From: an uncultured Lachnospiraceae bacterium
Lineage (GTDB): Bacteria > Bacillota > Clostridia > Lachnospirales > Lachnospiraceae
Reading direction: 5' to 3'
Assembly: GCA_910586585.1 (NCBI GenBank)
Contig: CAJUKA010000057.1
Location: 1-26,306 of the forward strand
Length of the DNA stretch: 26,306 nt
Below the pieces are notes generated by a model. The model worked only from the letters and a program-made list of their open reading frames with translations. It was not told the origin of the DNA and did not search any database. The position numbers were made by a program, and so were the translations under genes. Shown here in pieces: positions 8,044 through 16,693 of this stretch. The first letter of the stretch is position 1, and every line of letters starts with the position of its first letter.

Positions 8044-10232
8044 CAAAAGAGAAATTAAAAGAACTGGTATCACAGCTTACCCTTCAGGAAAAGTTAGATA
8101 TGATTCATGGAAATGGAATCTTTGCCACGAAGGGAGTGGAACGGCTTGGCATTCCGCCTTTTATAACTTCGGACGGACCAAGAGGCGTGAGAAAAGATTT
8201 CAAAAATGATTCATGGACGGAAATTGGATTTAGTTATGATTCTGTATCATATCTTCCTTGTAATTCTGCGCTTGCGGCGACATGGAACAGAGAACTTGCC
8301 TATGCGACGGGCAAATTGTTGGGAAAAGAAGCAAGGGGCCGTGGGAAGGACATGATATTGGCACCTGGCATCAATATTATGCGAACTCCATTATGCGGGC
8401 GAAGTTTTGAGTATATGGGGGAAGATCCCTATCTGATATCGGAGTTAGTTGTTCCAATGGTGCATGGCATTGAAGAGAATGACGTGTCTGCTTGTATCAA
8501 ACATTTTGCTGTGAATAACCAGGAAACCCGCCGGCTTGATGTCGATGTAGAAGTCAGCGAGCGCGCACTTCGCGAAATTTATCTGCCAGGATTTGAGGCA
8601 GCAGTCAAAAAAGGCAAGGTAAATGGAATTATGGGGGCATACAATAAACTTCAAGGAACACACTGCTGCCATAATGCATATCTATTGAATGAGATTCTTC
8701 GCATGGAATGGGGATTTGAGGGTATCACTATCTCTGACCGGGGTGGTGTTCATGATACCAAAGAAGCACTTATCAATGGACTGGATATGGAGATGTCTGC
8801 CACAGATAATTTTAGTGAGTATTATATGGCAGCTCCTATACTTCGCCTTATCGAAAATGGGGAAATTGACAAAAAGACAGCATATGCCAAAATTGACGAA
8901 AAAGTACGACATATTCTGCACGTGATGAACAATCTCCATATGCTGGACGGAGAGCGCTGCTGTGGCTCTTACAACGATTATGGAGATAAGGCTGTTTTGA
9001 GGCAGGCAGCCAGAGAGTCTATTGTATTGCTAAAGAATGAAAAAAATATTCTTCCGCTTGACAAAAAGAAAGTCAAAAAGTTATTGGTTGTTGGAGAAAA
9101 TGCGAACAGACAACATGCACCGGGAGGAGGAAGCGCTGAGATAAAGGCGCTCTATGAGATAACGCCGCTTATGGGACTTCATATGGTTCTGGGGGGAAAT
9201 ACAGAAATAGTATATCAGCCAGGGTATTTTAACAAAGATATTGGAAATATATGGGCAGCTGATAAAGACAACCAAAGTGGACAGGCAGACAGTCTAGCCA
9301 CAGCTTCCGCCGAAGCCCAAAAGAACACGGAAGAGCAAAAGCGGTATCAACAGGAAATGAACGAAAAGTATTTGCAAGAAGCTTTAGAATCAGCAAAGGA
9401 TGCAGATGCTGTAATTTATGTGGGCGGATTGACGCATGACTATGATACAGAAGGACAGGATCGTATCAATATGAAACTTCCCTATGGTCAGGATCGGTTG
9501 ATATCGGAGCTATTAAAAGTTAGACCCGATATGGTTGTGGTGCTTACGGCAGGTTCTCCTATCGATATGAGTGCGTGGATTCATGCGGCGGATACGCTTG
9601 TGTTTAGCTGGTATGCAGGCATGGAAGGCGGTATTGCACTTGCAGAGATGCTCTTTGGCGATGTGAACCCATCAGGACATTTGCCGGAGACTTTTCCGAT
9701 AAGTGAAAAAAATTGTCCAGCGGTGATTCTTGGTGAATTTCCAGGTGGTGACAGAGTACATTATGGGGAGGATATCTATGTAGGGTATCGTTATTATGAT
9801 ACGTTTGATATTGAAACAGCTTTCCCGTTTGGATATGGTTTGTCGTATACAGATTTTGTGATGACTGGTATTCGGGCAGAAGTGCTAGAGGATACAACGG
9901 ATAATAAATGTGTAAAAGTAGATTTTGATATTTCTAATATTGGCAGACGTGCAGGTGCAGCATTGGCGCAGGTTTATGTGGCTGACAAATATCCGAGAGT
10001 ACAAAAGCCAGCAAAAGAGTTGAAGGCATTTGAAAAGATTTATCTTGAGCCAGGTGAGACAAGAGAAATCACAATGATACTTGAAGGAGATGCCTTTACA
10101 TATTATGATGAAACATCACATGGATTTAAGGCAGATGCAGGAAGTTATATGCTGCTGCTTGCAAAAAATGCAGATGAAGTAGTGGATATTACGGAAATCG
10201 AATTTAATTGTACTTCTTATCGTATTTCTTAA
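8040..10232 (+). CDS. Glycoside hydrolase family 3 beta-glucosidase
   Basis: This 730-residue enzyme probably removes terminal beta-glucosyl (or related) residues from oligosaccharides. The N-terminal TIM barrel carries ITSDGPRGVR, the KHFAVNNQE motif and the nucleophile region ITISDRGGVHDT, with D233 as the expected nucleophile. The usual SDW here reads SDR. The alpha/beta sandwich domain begins about residue 320 (ESIVLLKNEKNILPL) and includes YDTEGQDRINMKLP, where E471 is a candidate acid/base. A fibronectin-III-like domain (about 625-720) ends the protein. There is no signal peptide, so it is cytoplasmic and would act on imported sugars. Its ATG overlaps the lgt stop by 4 bp. Exact substrate cannot be told from sequence. 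Confidence 0.93.
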   Translation: MTKEKLKELVSQLTLQEKLDMIHGNGIFATKGVERLGIPPFITSDGPRGVRKDFKNDSWTEIGFSYDSVSYLPCNSALAATWNRELAYATGKLLGKEARGRGKDMILAPGINIMRTPLCGRSFEYMGEDPYLISELVVPMVHGIEENDVSACIKHFAVNNQETRRLDVDVEVSERALREIYLPGFEAAVKKGKVNGIMGAYNKLQGTHCCHNAYLLNEILRMEWGFEGITISDRGGVHDTKEALINGLDMEMSATDNFSEYYMAAPILRLIENGEIDKKTAYAKIDEKVRHILHVMNNLHMLDGERCCGSYNDYGDKAVLRQAARESIVLLKNEKNILPLDKKKVKKLLVVGENANRQHAPGGGSAEIKALYEITPLMGLHMVLGGNTEIVYQPGYFNKDIGNIWAADKDNQSGQADSLATASAEAQKNTEEQKRYQQEMNEKYLQEALESAKDADAVIYVGGLTHDYDTEGQDRINMKLPYGQDRLISELLKVRPDMVVVLTAGSPIDMSAWIHAADTLVFSWYAGMEGGIALAEMLFGDVNPSGHLPETFPISEKNCPAVILGEFPGGDRVHYGEDIYVGYRYYDTFDIETAFPFGYGLSYTDFVMTGIRAEVLEDTTDNKCVKVDFDISNIGRRAGAALAQVYVADKYPRVQKPAKELKAFEKIYLEPGETREITMILEGDAFTYYDETSHGFKADAGSYMLLLAKNADEVVDITEIEFNCTSYRIS

Positions 10233-10335
10233 TTATCTTTTCGGAATTGTGTATCCACTGGAAAATGACTTATAAATATACATTATATTTTTATATTTAT
10301 ATATGTAATTGAAACAAAAACGAAGTTTTTTGCAG

Positions 10336-10363
10336 ATTGAGCGCGCTGGCGCTCAATTTTTTT
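10336..10363 (+). terminator. Rho-independent terminator after the GH3 gene
   Basis: TTGAGCGC (10337-10344) and GCGCTCAA (10349-10356) form a perfect 8-bp GC-rich stem with loop GCTG, followed by seven T (10357-10363). A decayed copy of the same hairpin lies at 10865-10887. Confidence 0.93.
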
Positions 10364-10470
10364 ATTGATGGTACATATAATAGATCAATATTTAGTATAG
10401 GGTGTACGCCTGGAATCTCTTTTTGATTGATATTGCGAGTGTACATTAGGCTCTAAAGGAGGAGTCTGCA

Positions 10471-10701
10471 GTGATAAGTTATAAGGATTTGAGAAAAAAA
10501 GAAGTGATATGTATTAAGGATTGCAGAAGGCTTGGGCATGTCTGCGATCTGGAGATTGATGAGTGTAAGGGATGCATCTGCAAAATTATAGTTCCCGGAT
10601 GCAAGGGATTTTGGTCGATGCTAAAGGATGATTCAGTGATTGCAATACCATATCATTGTATTCGCCAGATAGGACCGGACTTAATTCTTGTGGATATATA
10701 A
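10471..10701 (+). CDS. ylmC: YlmC/YmxH family sporulation protein
   Basis: This 76-residue protein resembles a PRC-barrel fold. The pattern S(Y)KDLRxKEVIxIxDxxRLGxVxDLEIDxxxGxI, then a PG-containing strand and IPYxxIxxIGxDxILVD, is that of the small YlmC/YmxH family found in spore-forming Firmicutes. Its function is unknown; the family correlates with sporulation. The cysteine cluster (ECKGCICK) is a usual clostridial feature. The start is GTG at 10471 with AAAGGAGGA 8 bp upstream. It stands alone between the GH3 terminator and the PBP promoter region. Whether the closest relative is YlmC or YmxH cannot be decided here. Confidence 0.88.
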   Translation: MISYKDLRKKEVICIKDCRRLGHVCDLEIDECKGCICKIIVPGCKGFWSMLKDDSVIAIPYHCIRQIGPDLILVDI

Positions 10702-10739
10702 GGATACAAGAAAATCTTAAAAAGTACGTAAAGGAGATC

Positions 10740-10772
10740 GGGAAAACCATTCTTTTGAGGAGGGGTTTTCCC
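10740..10772 (+). terminator. Hairpin after ylmC
   Basis: GGGAAAACC (10740-10748) pairs perfectly with GGTTTTCCC (10764-10772) around a 15-nt loop. It ends ylmC before the PBP promoter. No T run follows, so it is either a weak terminator or an insulating hairpin. Confidence 0.45.
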
Positions 10773-10782
10773 TAAAAAGTAC

Positions 10783-10814
10783 TTGACTTTTAAATCTTAC
10801 TATTGTAATATTTA
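10783..10814 (+). promoter_or_regulatory. PBP operon promoter P1 with embedded BlaI-type operator
   Basis: TTGACT (10783-10788), a 17-bp spacer and TAATAT (10806-10811) make a near-consensus sigma-A promoter. A dyad spanning 10791-10814 sits in the spacer and over the -10. Its core TTAC-TATT-GTAA is at 10797-10808 and the arms match at 9 of 10 positions. The sequence CTTAC-N4-GTAAT has the form of known BlaI/MecI operators (TTAC/GTAA half sites). A repressor here would directly block RNA polymerase. The same motif recurs at 10899 and at the blaI promoter at 17105. Confidence 0.8.
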
Positions 10815-10864
10815 ATAATAAAATCCGTAACTTATTTATGGGATATGCGACAGTATAGGCTTTA

Positions 10865-10887
10865 GGGCGTGCTGGCGCTCAATTTTT
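10865..10887 (+). terminator. Terminator-like hairpin in the PBP leader
   Basis: GGGCGT/GCGCTC (10865-10870 with 10875-10880, two G-U wobbles) around loop GCTG is followed by AATTTTT. From GCTGGCGCTCAATTTTT onward it is identical to the terminator at 10336-10363, so it looks like a duplicated, partly decayed copy. It lies between P1 and the PBP start codon, so it could attenuate P1 transcripts. Confidence 0.5.
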
Positions 10888-10892
10888 GCACA

Positions 10893-10915
10893 TAAATCTT
10901 ACTGTTGTAATATTT
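10893..10915 (+). promoter_or_regulatory. Second BlaI-type operator in the PBP leader
   Basis: AAATCTTAC-TGTT-GTAATATTT repeats the P1 operator almost exactly, 102 bp downstream. Its core is 10899-10910. TTGCAC (10886-10891), 16 bp and TAATAT (10908-10913) could form a second promoter P2 beyond the leader hairpin. The PBP ATG is 30 bp further on. Confidence 0.7.
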
Positions 10916-10939
10916 GAAACGGAAAGGATTGAGAGAAGA

Positions 10940-13846
10940 ATGTTGTTGCCAAAATGGACGAGCAGACAAAAAAATCCGAAAGTAGCAGCAAAAAACTGTA
11001 TTGAAAATAGTTCTAAGATAAGAATTTTCACAATGCAAATAGTATTTATTGCGCTTTTCTTGATACTAATTTACCGTTTATGGGATTTACAGATAGTGAA
11101 CGGTCAAAAATATGCAGATGATTTTGAATTAAAAATAACTAGAACGGTAAGAGATTCTAGTACAAGAGGGCTGATATATGACTGCAAGGGGGAAATTTTG
11201 GCATATAATGAACTGGCTTATGTTGTTACAATGACCGACGAAGGAATCTATTCGTCTGACAGAGAACGGAATTTGACATTAAACAGTATGATTTATCGTG
11301 TTATAAAAAAACTGGAAGAAAATCAGGAACAAATAAATAATGAATTAAAAATAAAAGTAGGAGTGCACAACCAATATGAATATACAGTATCAGGAAAAGC
11401 GCTGCTGAGATTTCAAGCTGATGTTTTTGGACAGGCTAACCCAGATAATATGAAGCTGGAACAGAAAAATATGAATGCGGAAGAACTTATGGAATTTCTT
11501 TCAGCCAATAATAAATTTGCGCTTTATGGAGAGGGAAAACACTATTATACAGAAGAGGAATTGAATCATTATGGATTGCCGAGCGAATATTCGAAGGAAG
11601 AGGCATTGAAGATAGTTGGAATTCGTTATATGCTGTCTTTGAACGCTTACAAAAAATATGTGCCTATTATTTTATCAAGGGACGTGTCGAAAGAAACAGT
11701 CGCTTATATTATTGAAAATGGTCCGATATTGACAGGAATTGATATTGGGGAGGACTGGAACAGGGTTTATACAGGAGGAGAGGCTTTTTCTCATATCTTG
11801 GGATATACAGGAAAAATATCATCTGAAGAACTGGAACAATATATGGAATTGGACAAAGACTATACCACAGATTCGGTTGTTGGAAAAGCAGGTGTTGAAC
11901 AATATTTGGAAGAACAACTGCAAGGAATAGACGGCGAACGGCAGATAACAGTGAATAATTTGGGCAAGACAGTGGGAGAAGATGAAATCATCAGAGAAAC
12001 GATAAGTGGAAAAGATGTAACTCTCTCGATTGACAAAGATTTACAGATTGCGGTATACAATGTGCTGGAACAGAATTTGGCAGGAATTATAGTGAGCAAT
12101 CTAAGAAATACAAAAAGATTTGACAAAACACATCTATCGGATGCGTCCAATATTCGTATTCCAATTTATGATGTTTATTTGGCTTTGATTGAGAATGATA
12201 TAATCTGCATTGATGATTTATATGGTCTTGATGCAACAGAATTGGAGCGGAGTTTGTCAAAAACTTTGAAGGAAAAAGAGGAAGAAGTCAGAGAACAATT
12301 AAGAATAGCGCTGATGGAAAATAACGCAGAGAACCTTCGTTCATCAGAGGAACTGCAAGAATATTTATCTTATATTGTAAATAATATTGGCATTTTGGAA
12401 GAGGCTGCTATTGATACAGAAGATGAGATATACATGGCGTGGAAAAATAAAAGTGGCATTTATGCAAAAGAATTATTAATGTATGCAATAGAAAACGGAT
12501 GGATAACAGAGGGATTTATTGATGCCGGCGAGGGTTATTTTACATCAAATGAAATGTATCTGTTGTTGGTAGAAACAATAGAAGAAAAGTTAGCAGAGGA
12601 TAAGGCATTTCAGAAATTGCTTTTTAAATGGCTGATTCTTGAGGATAGAATCACAGGGAAAGAGATATGCAGGATTTTGTATGATCAACAGATTTTATCT
12701 GATAGTGACGAGGATTATGAAAAATTAGTATCAGGCAGAGTGGATGCATTTTCTTTTTTGAAAAAGAAAATAGAACATTTGGAAATTACGCCGGCACAAT
12801 TAGCATTGGACCCTTGTTCTGCCTCAGCAGTTGTGATACAGCCAAAAACCGGAAAAGTATTGGCGCTTGTATCCTATCCAGGATATGACAACAATCGCTT
12901 GTCAAATCAGATGGATTCAGATTATTATAATCAGCTCTTGAATGATAAATCACTACCGCTGTATAATAGGGCAACACAACAATTAACGGCTCCTGGTTCC
13001 ACGTTTAAGCCTATCACAATCATTGCAGGATTACAGGAGGGCGTAATTATGTCAGAGTCATCCGTGCTTTGCGACGGTGTGTTTGATAAAGTAGATCCCA
13101 GCCTAAGATGCTGGAAACATTCCGGACATGGAACAGTCTCAAATGCTCCGACCGCTTTGCAGTTTTCGTGCAATGATTATATGTGTGAGATTGCATATCG
13201 CATGGGTTCAGAAAATGGAGCGGATTATACAGACAACGCCGCTTTAAAACGTCTGCAGAAGTATTCAGAACTATTTTATCTGAATAAAAAGTCTGGGATT
13301 GAAGTTGGAGAGTCACAACCACATGTAACAGATGCAGATGGGATTCGTTCTGCAATTGGACAGGGTACACATAACTATGCAACTGTGCAATTAGCGCGGT
13401 ATGCAGGGGCAATTGCTTCAAAGGGAGATGTATTTTCACTTTCTCTGATAGAAGGAATAACAGATACCAATGGAAATTTTACAAAAAATAAAGCAGTTTT
13501 AGAAGGCAGTGTAGAGCTGTCGGATTCTGTGTGGGATACGATTCATCAAGGAATGCTGCAGTTTGCACAGAATAATACGGTCCTAAAAGATATGCAAATC
13601 CGTGTTGCAGGAAAGACTGGAACAGCGCAGGAGGCAAAAAATAGACCTGACCATGCATTGTTTATTGGGTATGCTCCAGCAGAACAGCCTCAGATAGCAG
13701 TTGCAGTTCGAATTGCAAATGGGTATGGTTCTTCCAATGCTACTGCGGTAGGGAAAAGTATCTTCAATTATTATTTTAACTTGGAAAGTCAGGAAAAGAT
13801 AATAACAGAGGAGGCATCACAGGCAATCAATACAAGAACAGATTAA
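10940..13846 (+). CDS. Class B penicillin-binding protein, PBP2 type, probably BlaI-regulated
   Basis: This 968-residue peptidoglycan DD-transpeptidase is membrane-anchored by one segment (about residues 33-52, MQIVFIALFLILIYRLW), followed by a PBP dimerisation domain (about 60-330). The active-site motifs are intact: S687-T-F-K690 (APGSTFK), S743-C-N745 and K892-T-G894 (GKTGTAQ). Between TLSIDKDLQ (residue 361) and the strand AVVIQPKTGKVLALVSYP lies an acidic helical insert of about 235 residues (about 381-615) that ordinary PBP2 lacks; long PBP2 forms with such inserts occur in Clostridia. The start chosen is ATG 10940 with GGAAAGGA upstream; a TTG at 10886 would read through the operator. 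The class D lipoprotein follows in the same direction. BlaI-type operators upstream suggest beta-lactam induction; low drug affinity is only an inference. Confidence 0.92.
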   Translation: MLLPKWTSRQKNPKVAAKNCIENSSKIRIFTMQIVFIALFLILIYRLWDLQIVNGQKYADDFELKITRTVRDSSTRGLIYDCKGEILAYNELAYVVTMTDEGIYSSDRERNLTLNSMIYRVIKKLEENQEQINNELKIKVGVHNQYEYTVSGKALLRFQADVFGQANPDNMKLEQKNMNAEELMEFLSANNKFALYGEGKHYYTEEELNHYGLPSEYSKEEALKIVGIRYMLSLNAYKKYVPIILSRDVSKETVAYIIENGPILTGIDIGEDWNRVYTGGEAFSHILGYTGKISSEELEQYMELDKDYTTDSVVGKAGVEQYLEEQLQGIDGERQITVNNLGKTVGEDEIIRETISGKDVTLSIDKDLQIAVYNVLEQNLAGIIVSNLRNTKRFDKTHLSDASNIRIPIYDVYLALIENDIICIDDLYGLDATELERSLSKTLKEKEEEVREQLRIALMENNAENLRSSEELQEYLSYIVNNIGILEEAAIDTEDEIYMAWKNKSGIYAKELLMYAIENGWITEGFIDAGEGYFTSNEMYLLLVETIEEKLAEDKAFQKLLFKWLILEDRITGKEICRILYDQQILSDSDEDYEKLVSGRVDAFSFLKKKIEHLEITPAQLALDPCSASAVVIQPKTGKVLALVSYPGYDNNRLSNQMDSDYYNQLLNDKSLPLYNRATQQLTAPGSTFKPITIIAGLQEGVIMSESSVLCDGVFDKVDPSLRCWKHSGHGTVSNAPTALQFSCNDYMCEIAYRMGSENGADYTDNAALKRLQKYSELFYLNKKSGIEVGESQPHVTDADGIRSAIGQGTHNYATVQLARYAGAIASKGDVFSLSLIEGITDTNGNFTKNKAVLEGSVELSDSVWDTIHQGMLQFAQNNTVLKDMQIRVAGKTGTAQEAKNRPDHALFIGYAPAEQPQIAVAVRIANGYGSSNATAVGKSIFNYYFNLESQEKIITEEASQAINTRTD

Positions 13847-13886
13847 AGAGTTTTAGGGCGTCTACATTAAAGTGAAAGGAGTCGTT

Positions 13887-14870
13887 ATGAGAAGATATTA
13901 TTGCAAAACGCATAGAGAATTATTTTGCTGCATTTGGATGTGCATGATTATTTTAGGAGGCTGTTCTGGCAGCTTAGGCAAAGAAGAGGCACCAATACAA
14001 TTGGAAAGTGAGGAAGATAAAAAAGCGGAATCAGAATCTGAAACATTGCAGACGGAATCCATAACAGAGGTGCTTTCAGATGAAATATTGCTAGAACCTG
14101 AAATGATTGAAGTGGACTGGTCGGATTACTTTGATGAGATGAATGGAGCGGCTGTGGTTTTTGATGCTTCGAAGAGGCAGTATATGGTATATAATAGTGA
14201 ACTGGCTCTAAAAAGAAGATCGCCATGTTCCACCTTTAAAATAATTTCGTCGTTGATTGCACTGGAAAATGGAATCATTGAGCCAAAGCATTCTACCCAT
14301 ACATGGAGCGGAGAGGTGTTTTGGAATGAAAAATGGAATCAGGATATTGCTTTTGAGGAGGCATTTCGGGAATCTTGCGTCTGGTATTTTAGAGAGGTTA
14401 TAGATGAGATAGGACAGGAGACAATGCAAGAAGCCTTAAACAAACTTTCTTATGGCAACTGCGATATAACGGACTGGCAAGGGCGCCTGAACACAAATAA
14501 TAATAACCCGGCTTTAACTGGATTTTGGCTTGAATCTTCATTGTTAATTTCTCCCAGAGAGCAGACAGAAGTTATGGAGCGTATATTTGGAATGGATTCT
14601 GTGTATTCAGAAGAAACAATAAAAGAATTAAAGCGGGTTATGCAGGTAACAGAAGCAGAAATCCCAATTTATGGAAAAACTGGAATGGGAAAAACAGATG
14701 GCGTTGTTGTCGATGCGTGGTTTACTGGCTTTGCAGAAGTGTCAGAAGAAAATACGCATAAAAACCTTTATTACTGTGTGTATTTGGGGCGAACAGATAA
14801 TAAAAATGTTTCCAGCGCGGCAGCAAAAGAAATCGCAATCCAGATTTTATCATATATATCTAGAACTTAA
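13887..14870 (+). CDS. Lipoprotein with class D beta-lactamase (OXA-like) domain
   Basis: This 327-residue protein has a hydrophobic signal with lipobox L23-G-G-C26. A Glu/Ser-rich linker (about 31-75) leads to a penicillin-recognising domain with all class D motifs: S115-T-F-K118, SCVWYF (SxV), Y189-G-N191 and K264-T-G266, with WFTGF after it. Class D enzymes hydrolyse beta-lactams using a carboxylated motif lysine; K118 is in place. It would be anchored on the outer face of the membrane, as reported for some clostridial class D enzymes. The alternative is a non-hydrolytic receptor, since BlaR1 sensors share this fold. Start is ATG 13887 with AAAGGA at 13875-13880; a GTG at 13872 would destroy that RBS. 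It lies 40 bp after the PBP gene, so it is likely in the same operon. Confidence 0.88.
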   Translation: MRRYYCKTHRELFCCIWMCMIILGGCSGSLGKEEAPIQLESEEDKKAESESETLQTESITEVLSDEILLEPEMIEVDWSDYFDEMNGAAVVFDASKRQYMVYNSELALKRRSPCSTFKIISSLIALENGIIEPKHSTHTWSGEVFWNEKWNQDIAFEEAFRESCVWYFREVIDEIGQETMQEALNKLSYGNCDITDWQGRLNTNNNNPALTGFWLESSLLISPREQTEVMERIFGMDSVYSEETIKELKRVMQVTEAEIPIYGKTGMGKTDGVVVDAWFTGFAEVSEENTHKNLYYCVYLGRTDNKNVSSAAAKEIAIQILSYISRT

Positions 14871-14901
14871 AAAAATGAGGAATTCCTCATTTTTTTAAGT
14901 T
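14864..14901. terminator. Bidirectional terminator between the class D gene and blaR1
   Basis: This is a perfect 38-bp palindrome (arms 14864-14882 and 14883-14901) with a run of seven A in one arm and seven T in the other, so it works as an intrinsic terminator from both sides. It contains the class D stop codon and the last codons and stop of blaR1. Confidence 0.9.
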
Positions 14902-16692
14902 CCAAAGACCTAAGTCAGATAAAATAGAAAATGTTAATTCTGTGGCGATGGCACCAGTAGCAAGTTCTTCATTTTGAATATGAGTAGCAAAGAAATAAAG
15001 ATTTTTGCCTTGCTCGATATATCCAATAAACCAGCCGGAATTGTTGATGCCATTTTCTTCTCCTGTACCCGTCTTTCCGGAGAGTGTGCCGTCGTTTGTT
15101 GCAAAAAGGCGAATTGCGTCTTTTACAGTATCAATGTTTTCTTGTGAAAAACCAAATTCGTTTGTGTAGAATTTCTTTAATAATTCTACCTGTTCTATTG
15201 GAGATATTTTTAATGTGGAATCGCTCCAATAAGAAGATAAATTTCCAGCAACCGTTTGATTTCCATATCCGATTTTTTGGACATATTCTTTTAGAGCCGG
15301 AAATCCGATCTGCTGATCAATCGTCTGAAAGTACCAGGTGACAGATTGCGACATTGCGGAAGCTAAAGTCTGGTCTGCATTCCATAAATCATACGGATAG
15401 TGTTGTCCGTTCCACGCAATCAATGACTGTTCAGGAGAAATGACACCCGATTCAAGCCCAAACAACGCATTGTATATTTTGTAGGTAGAAACTGGAGAGA
15501 TACGCATGACAGCATAATCCTTGTTGTAAATCTGCCAAGAGTCGTTGGCAGTATCATACAGCACAAAACTGCCTGCATTGTTGCCAAAAGAGGCTGATAA
15601 GTCTATATAGGTAATGTTTTTGTCTTTTTCCTGAAAAAAATAGTGATTATTTTCTACAGCCTGTATAGACAAAACCGGAATAAAGCCTGACAAAAAGACT
15701 GCAATCAGGATATAAATAAGAAAGCTGTGCAGATTTTTGGAAAAGGATGCAGGCTGATAACCAGCAATATTTAAAATGCGTTTTTTCATTTGTTCCATGC
15801 TTCCACTAATGCCAGTCACAAAGGAAAAGGGTGTGTGGGATACTGTTTCAGCAAAGTTAATCAGGGCATTTCCATAGTCTTCGTAAGAATCTTTTGGCAG
15901 CATTTTCAAAACGGAAGTATCACAAGCAACTTCCCGGTCATTTTTCATTTCCTTTAGTGCATACCAGATACATGGATTGAACCAATAAAATACAGAAGCA
16001 ATGTTCATTAGGCAGTTTGCCAGAGCATCTTTGTACTTGTAATGCTGAAGTTCATGCAGTAGCATATAACGGATATCGTTTGCAGGATAGTCAGCAATCA
16101 AATAAATTGGCAGATAAATACATGGCTTAAAAAGTCCTGCAATGACAGGTGATTTCAAAAATGCAGTGCTGTAAATAGGAATGTCTTTTGTGATATGCAT
16201 TTCAGCCAAACAGTTTTGATACAGTCTGTATATCACAGGATTTTGTAATGGCATGGCAGATTTTTTTAATGCATGGAAGCGAATCATGGATTTTAGTACA
16301 AAGAAAATCATACTTGCAATTCCAAGAATCCATATCAAAAACAATAAAAATCCAATCACGGAAGGAGCTTTTTGACTGACTGCGGCCCCGAAGTCGTTCA
16401 TCCAGTCTGTGGTGCCAGGATGAGAAAAGACAGTAGTCTTGTCAGATACAGTTCCTGTCTGCACAGCAGAAGTGCTATCAAAATGTTCAACCCATGAGAA
16501 AATCTGCAAAAGTTGGGCTGATTGAATGGGGATAAAAGGAACGGTCAACAATCCAAGCAGCAAAAACCATAAATTGTATTGTATCCGGCTTGTCAATTTG
16601 TTTTTGAGCAGGCGCTTCACTGCAAAAAGAATTCCAATGATAATACTGATAAAAACATTGCATATAAGAAACCGAATCATAAAATCTGCCAT
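14887..16692 (-). CDS. blaR1: BlaR1 beta-lactam sensor and M56 metalloprotease
   Basis: This 601-residue membrane sensor binds beta-lactams outside and activates a cytoplasmic zinc protease that leads to loss of the BlaI repressor. Four hydrophobic segments are visible (about 5-25, 40-58, 110-132, 322-340). The M56 motif is H213-E-L-Q-H217 with the downstream REVACD segment. The extracellular sensor (about 355-601) is a class D-like domain with S402-T-Y-K405, a SxV-like SVTWYF, YGN and K540-T-G542. Length and order are standard for BlaR1. It starts 1 bp after the blaI stop with AGGGGG as ribosome site. It converges on the class D lipoprotein gene. Confidence 0.95.
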   Translation of the reverse strand: MADFMIRFLICNVFISIIIGILFAVKRLLKNKLTSRIQYNLWFLLLGLLTVPFIPIQSAQLLQIFSWVEHFDSTSAVQTGTVSDKTTVFSHPGTTDWMNDFGAAVSQKAPSVIGFLLFLIWILGIASMIFFVLKSMIRFHALKKSAMPLQNPVIYRLYQNCLAEMHITKDIPIYSTAFLKSPVIAGLFKPCIYLPIYLIADYPANDIRYMLLHELQHYKYKDALANCLMNIASVFYWFNPCIWYALKEMKNDREVACDTSVLKMLPKDSYEDYGNALINFAETVSHTPFSFVTGISGSMEQMKKRILNIAGYQPASFSKNLHSFLIYILIAVFLSGFIPVLSIQAVENNHYFFQEKDKNITYIDLSASFGNNAGSFVLYDTANDSWQIYNKDYAVMRISPVSTYKIYNALFGLESGVISPEQSLIAWNGQHYPYDLWNADQTLASAMSQSVTWYFQTIDQQIGFPALKEYVQKIGYGNQTVAGNLSSYWSDSTLKISPIEQVELLKKFYTNEFGFSQENIDTVKDAIRLFATNDGTLSGKTGTGEENGINNSGWFIGYIEQGKNLYFFATHIQNEELATGAIATELTFSILSDLGLWNLKK

Positions 16693-16693
16693 A

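Noticed and set aside
8012..8209. 65-codon frame across the lgt-GH3 junction
   Set aside because: It overlaps the start of the clearly coding GH3 frame and shows no ribosome site.
10886..10939. TTG-initiated extension of the PBP
   Set aside because: It would encode the second operator as protein. ATG 10940 has a purine-rich ribosome site and fits the short cytoplasmic tail before the membrane segment.
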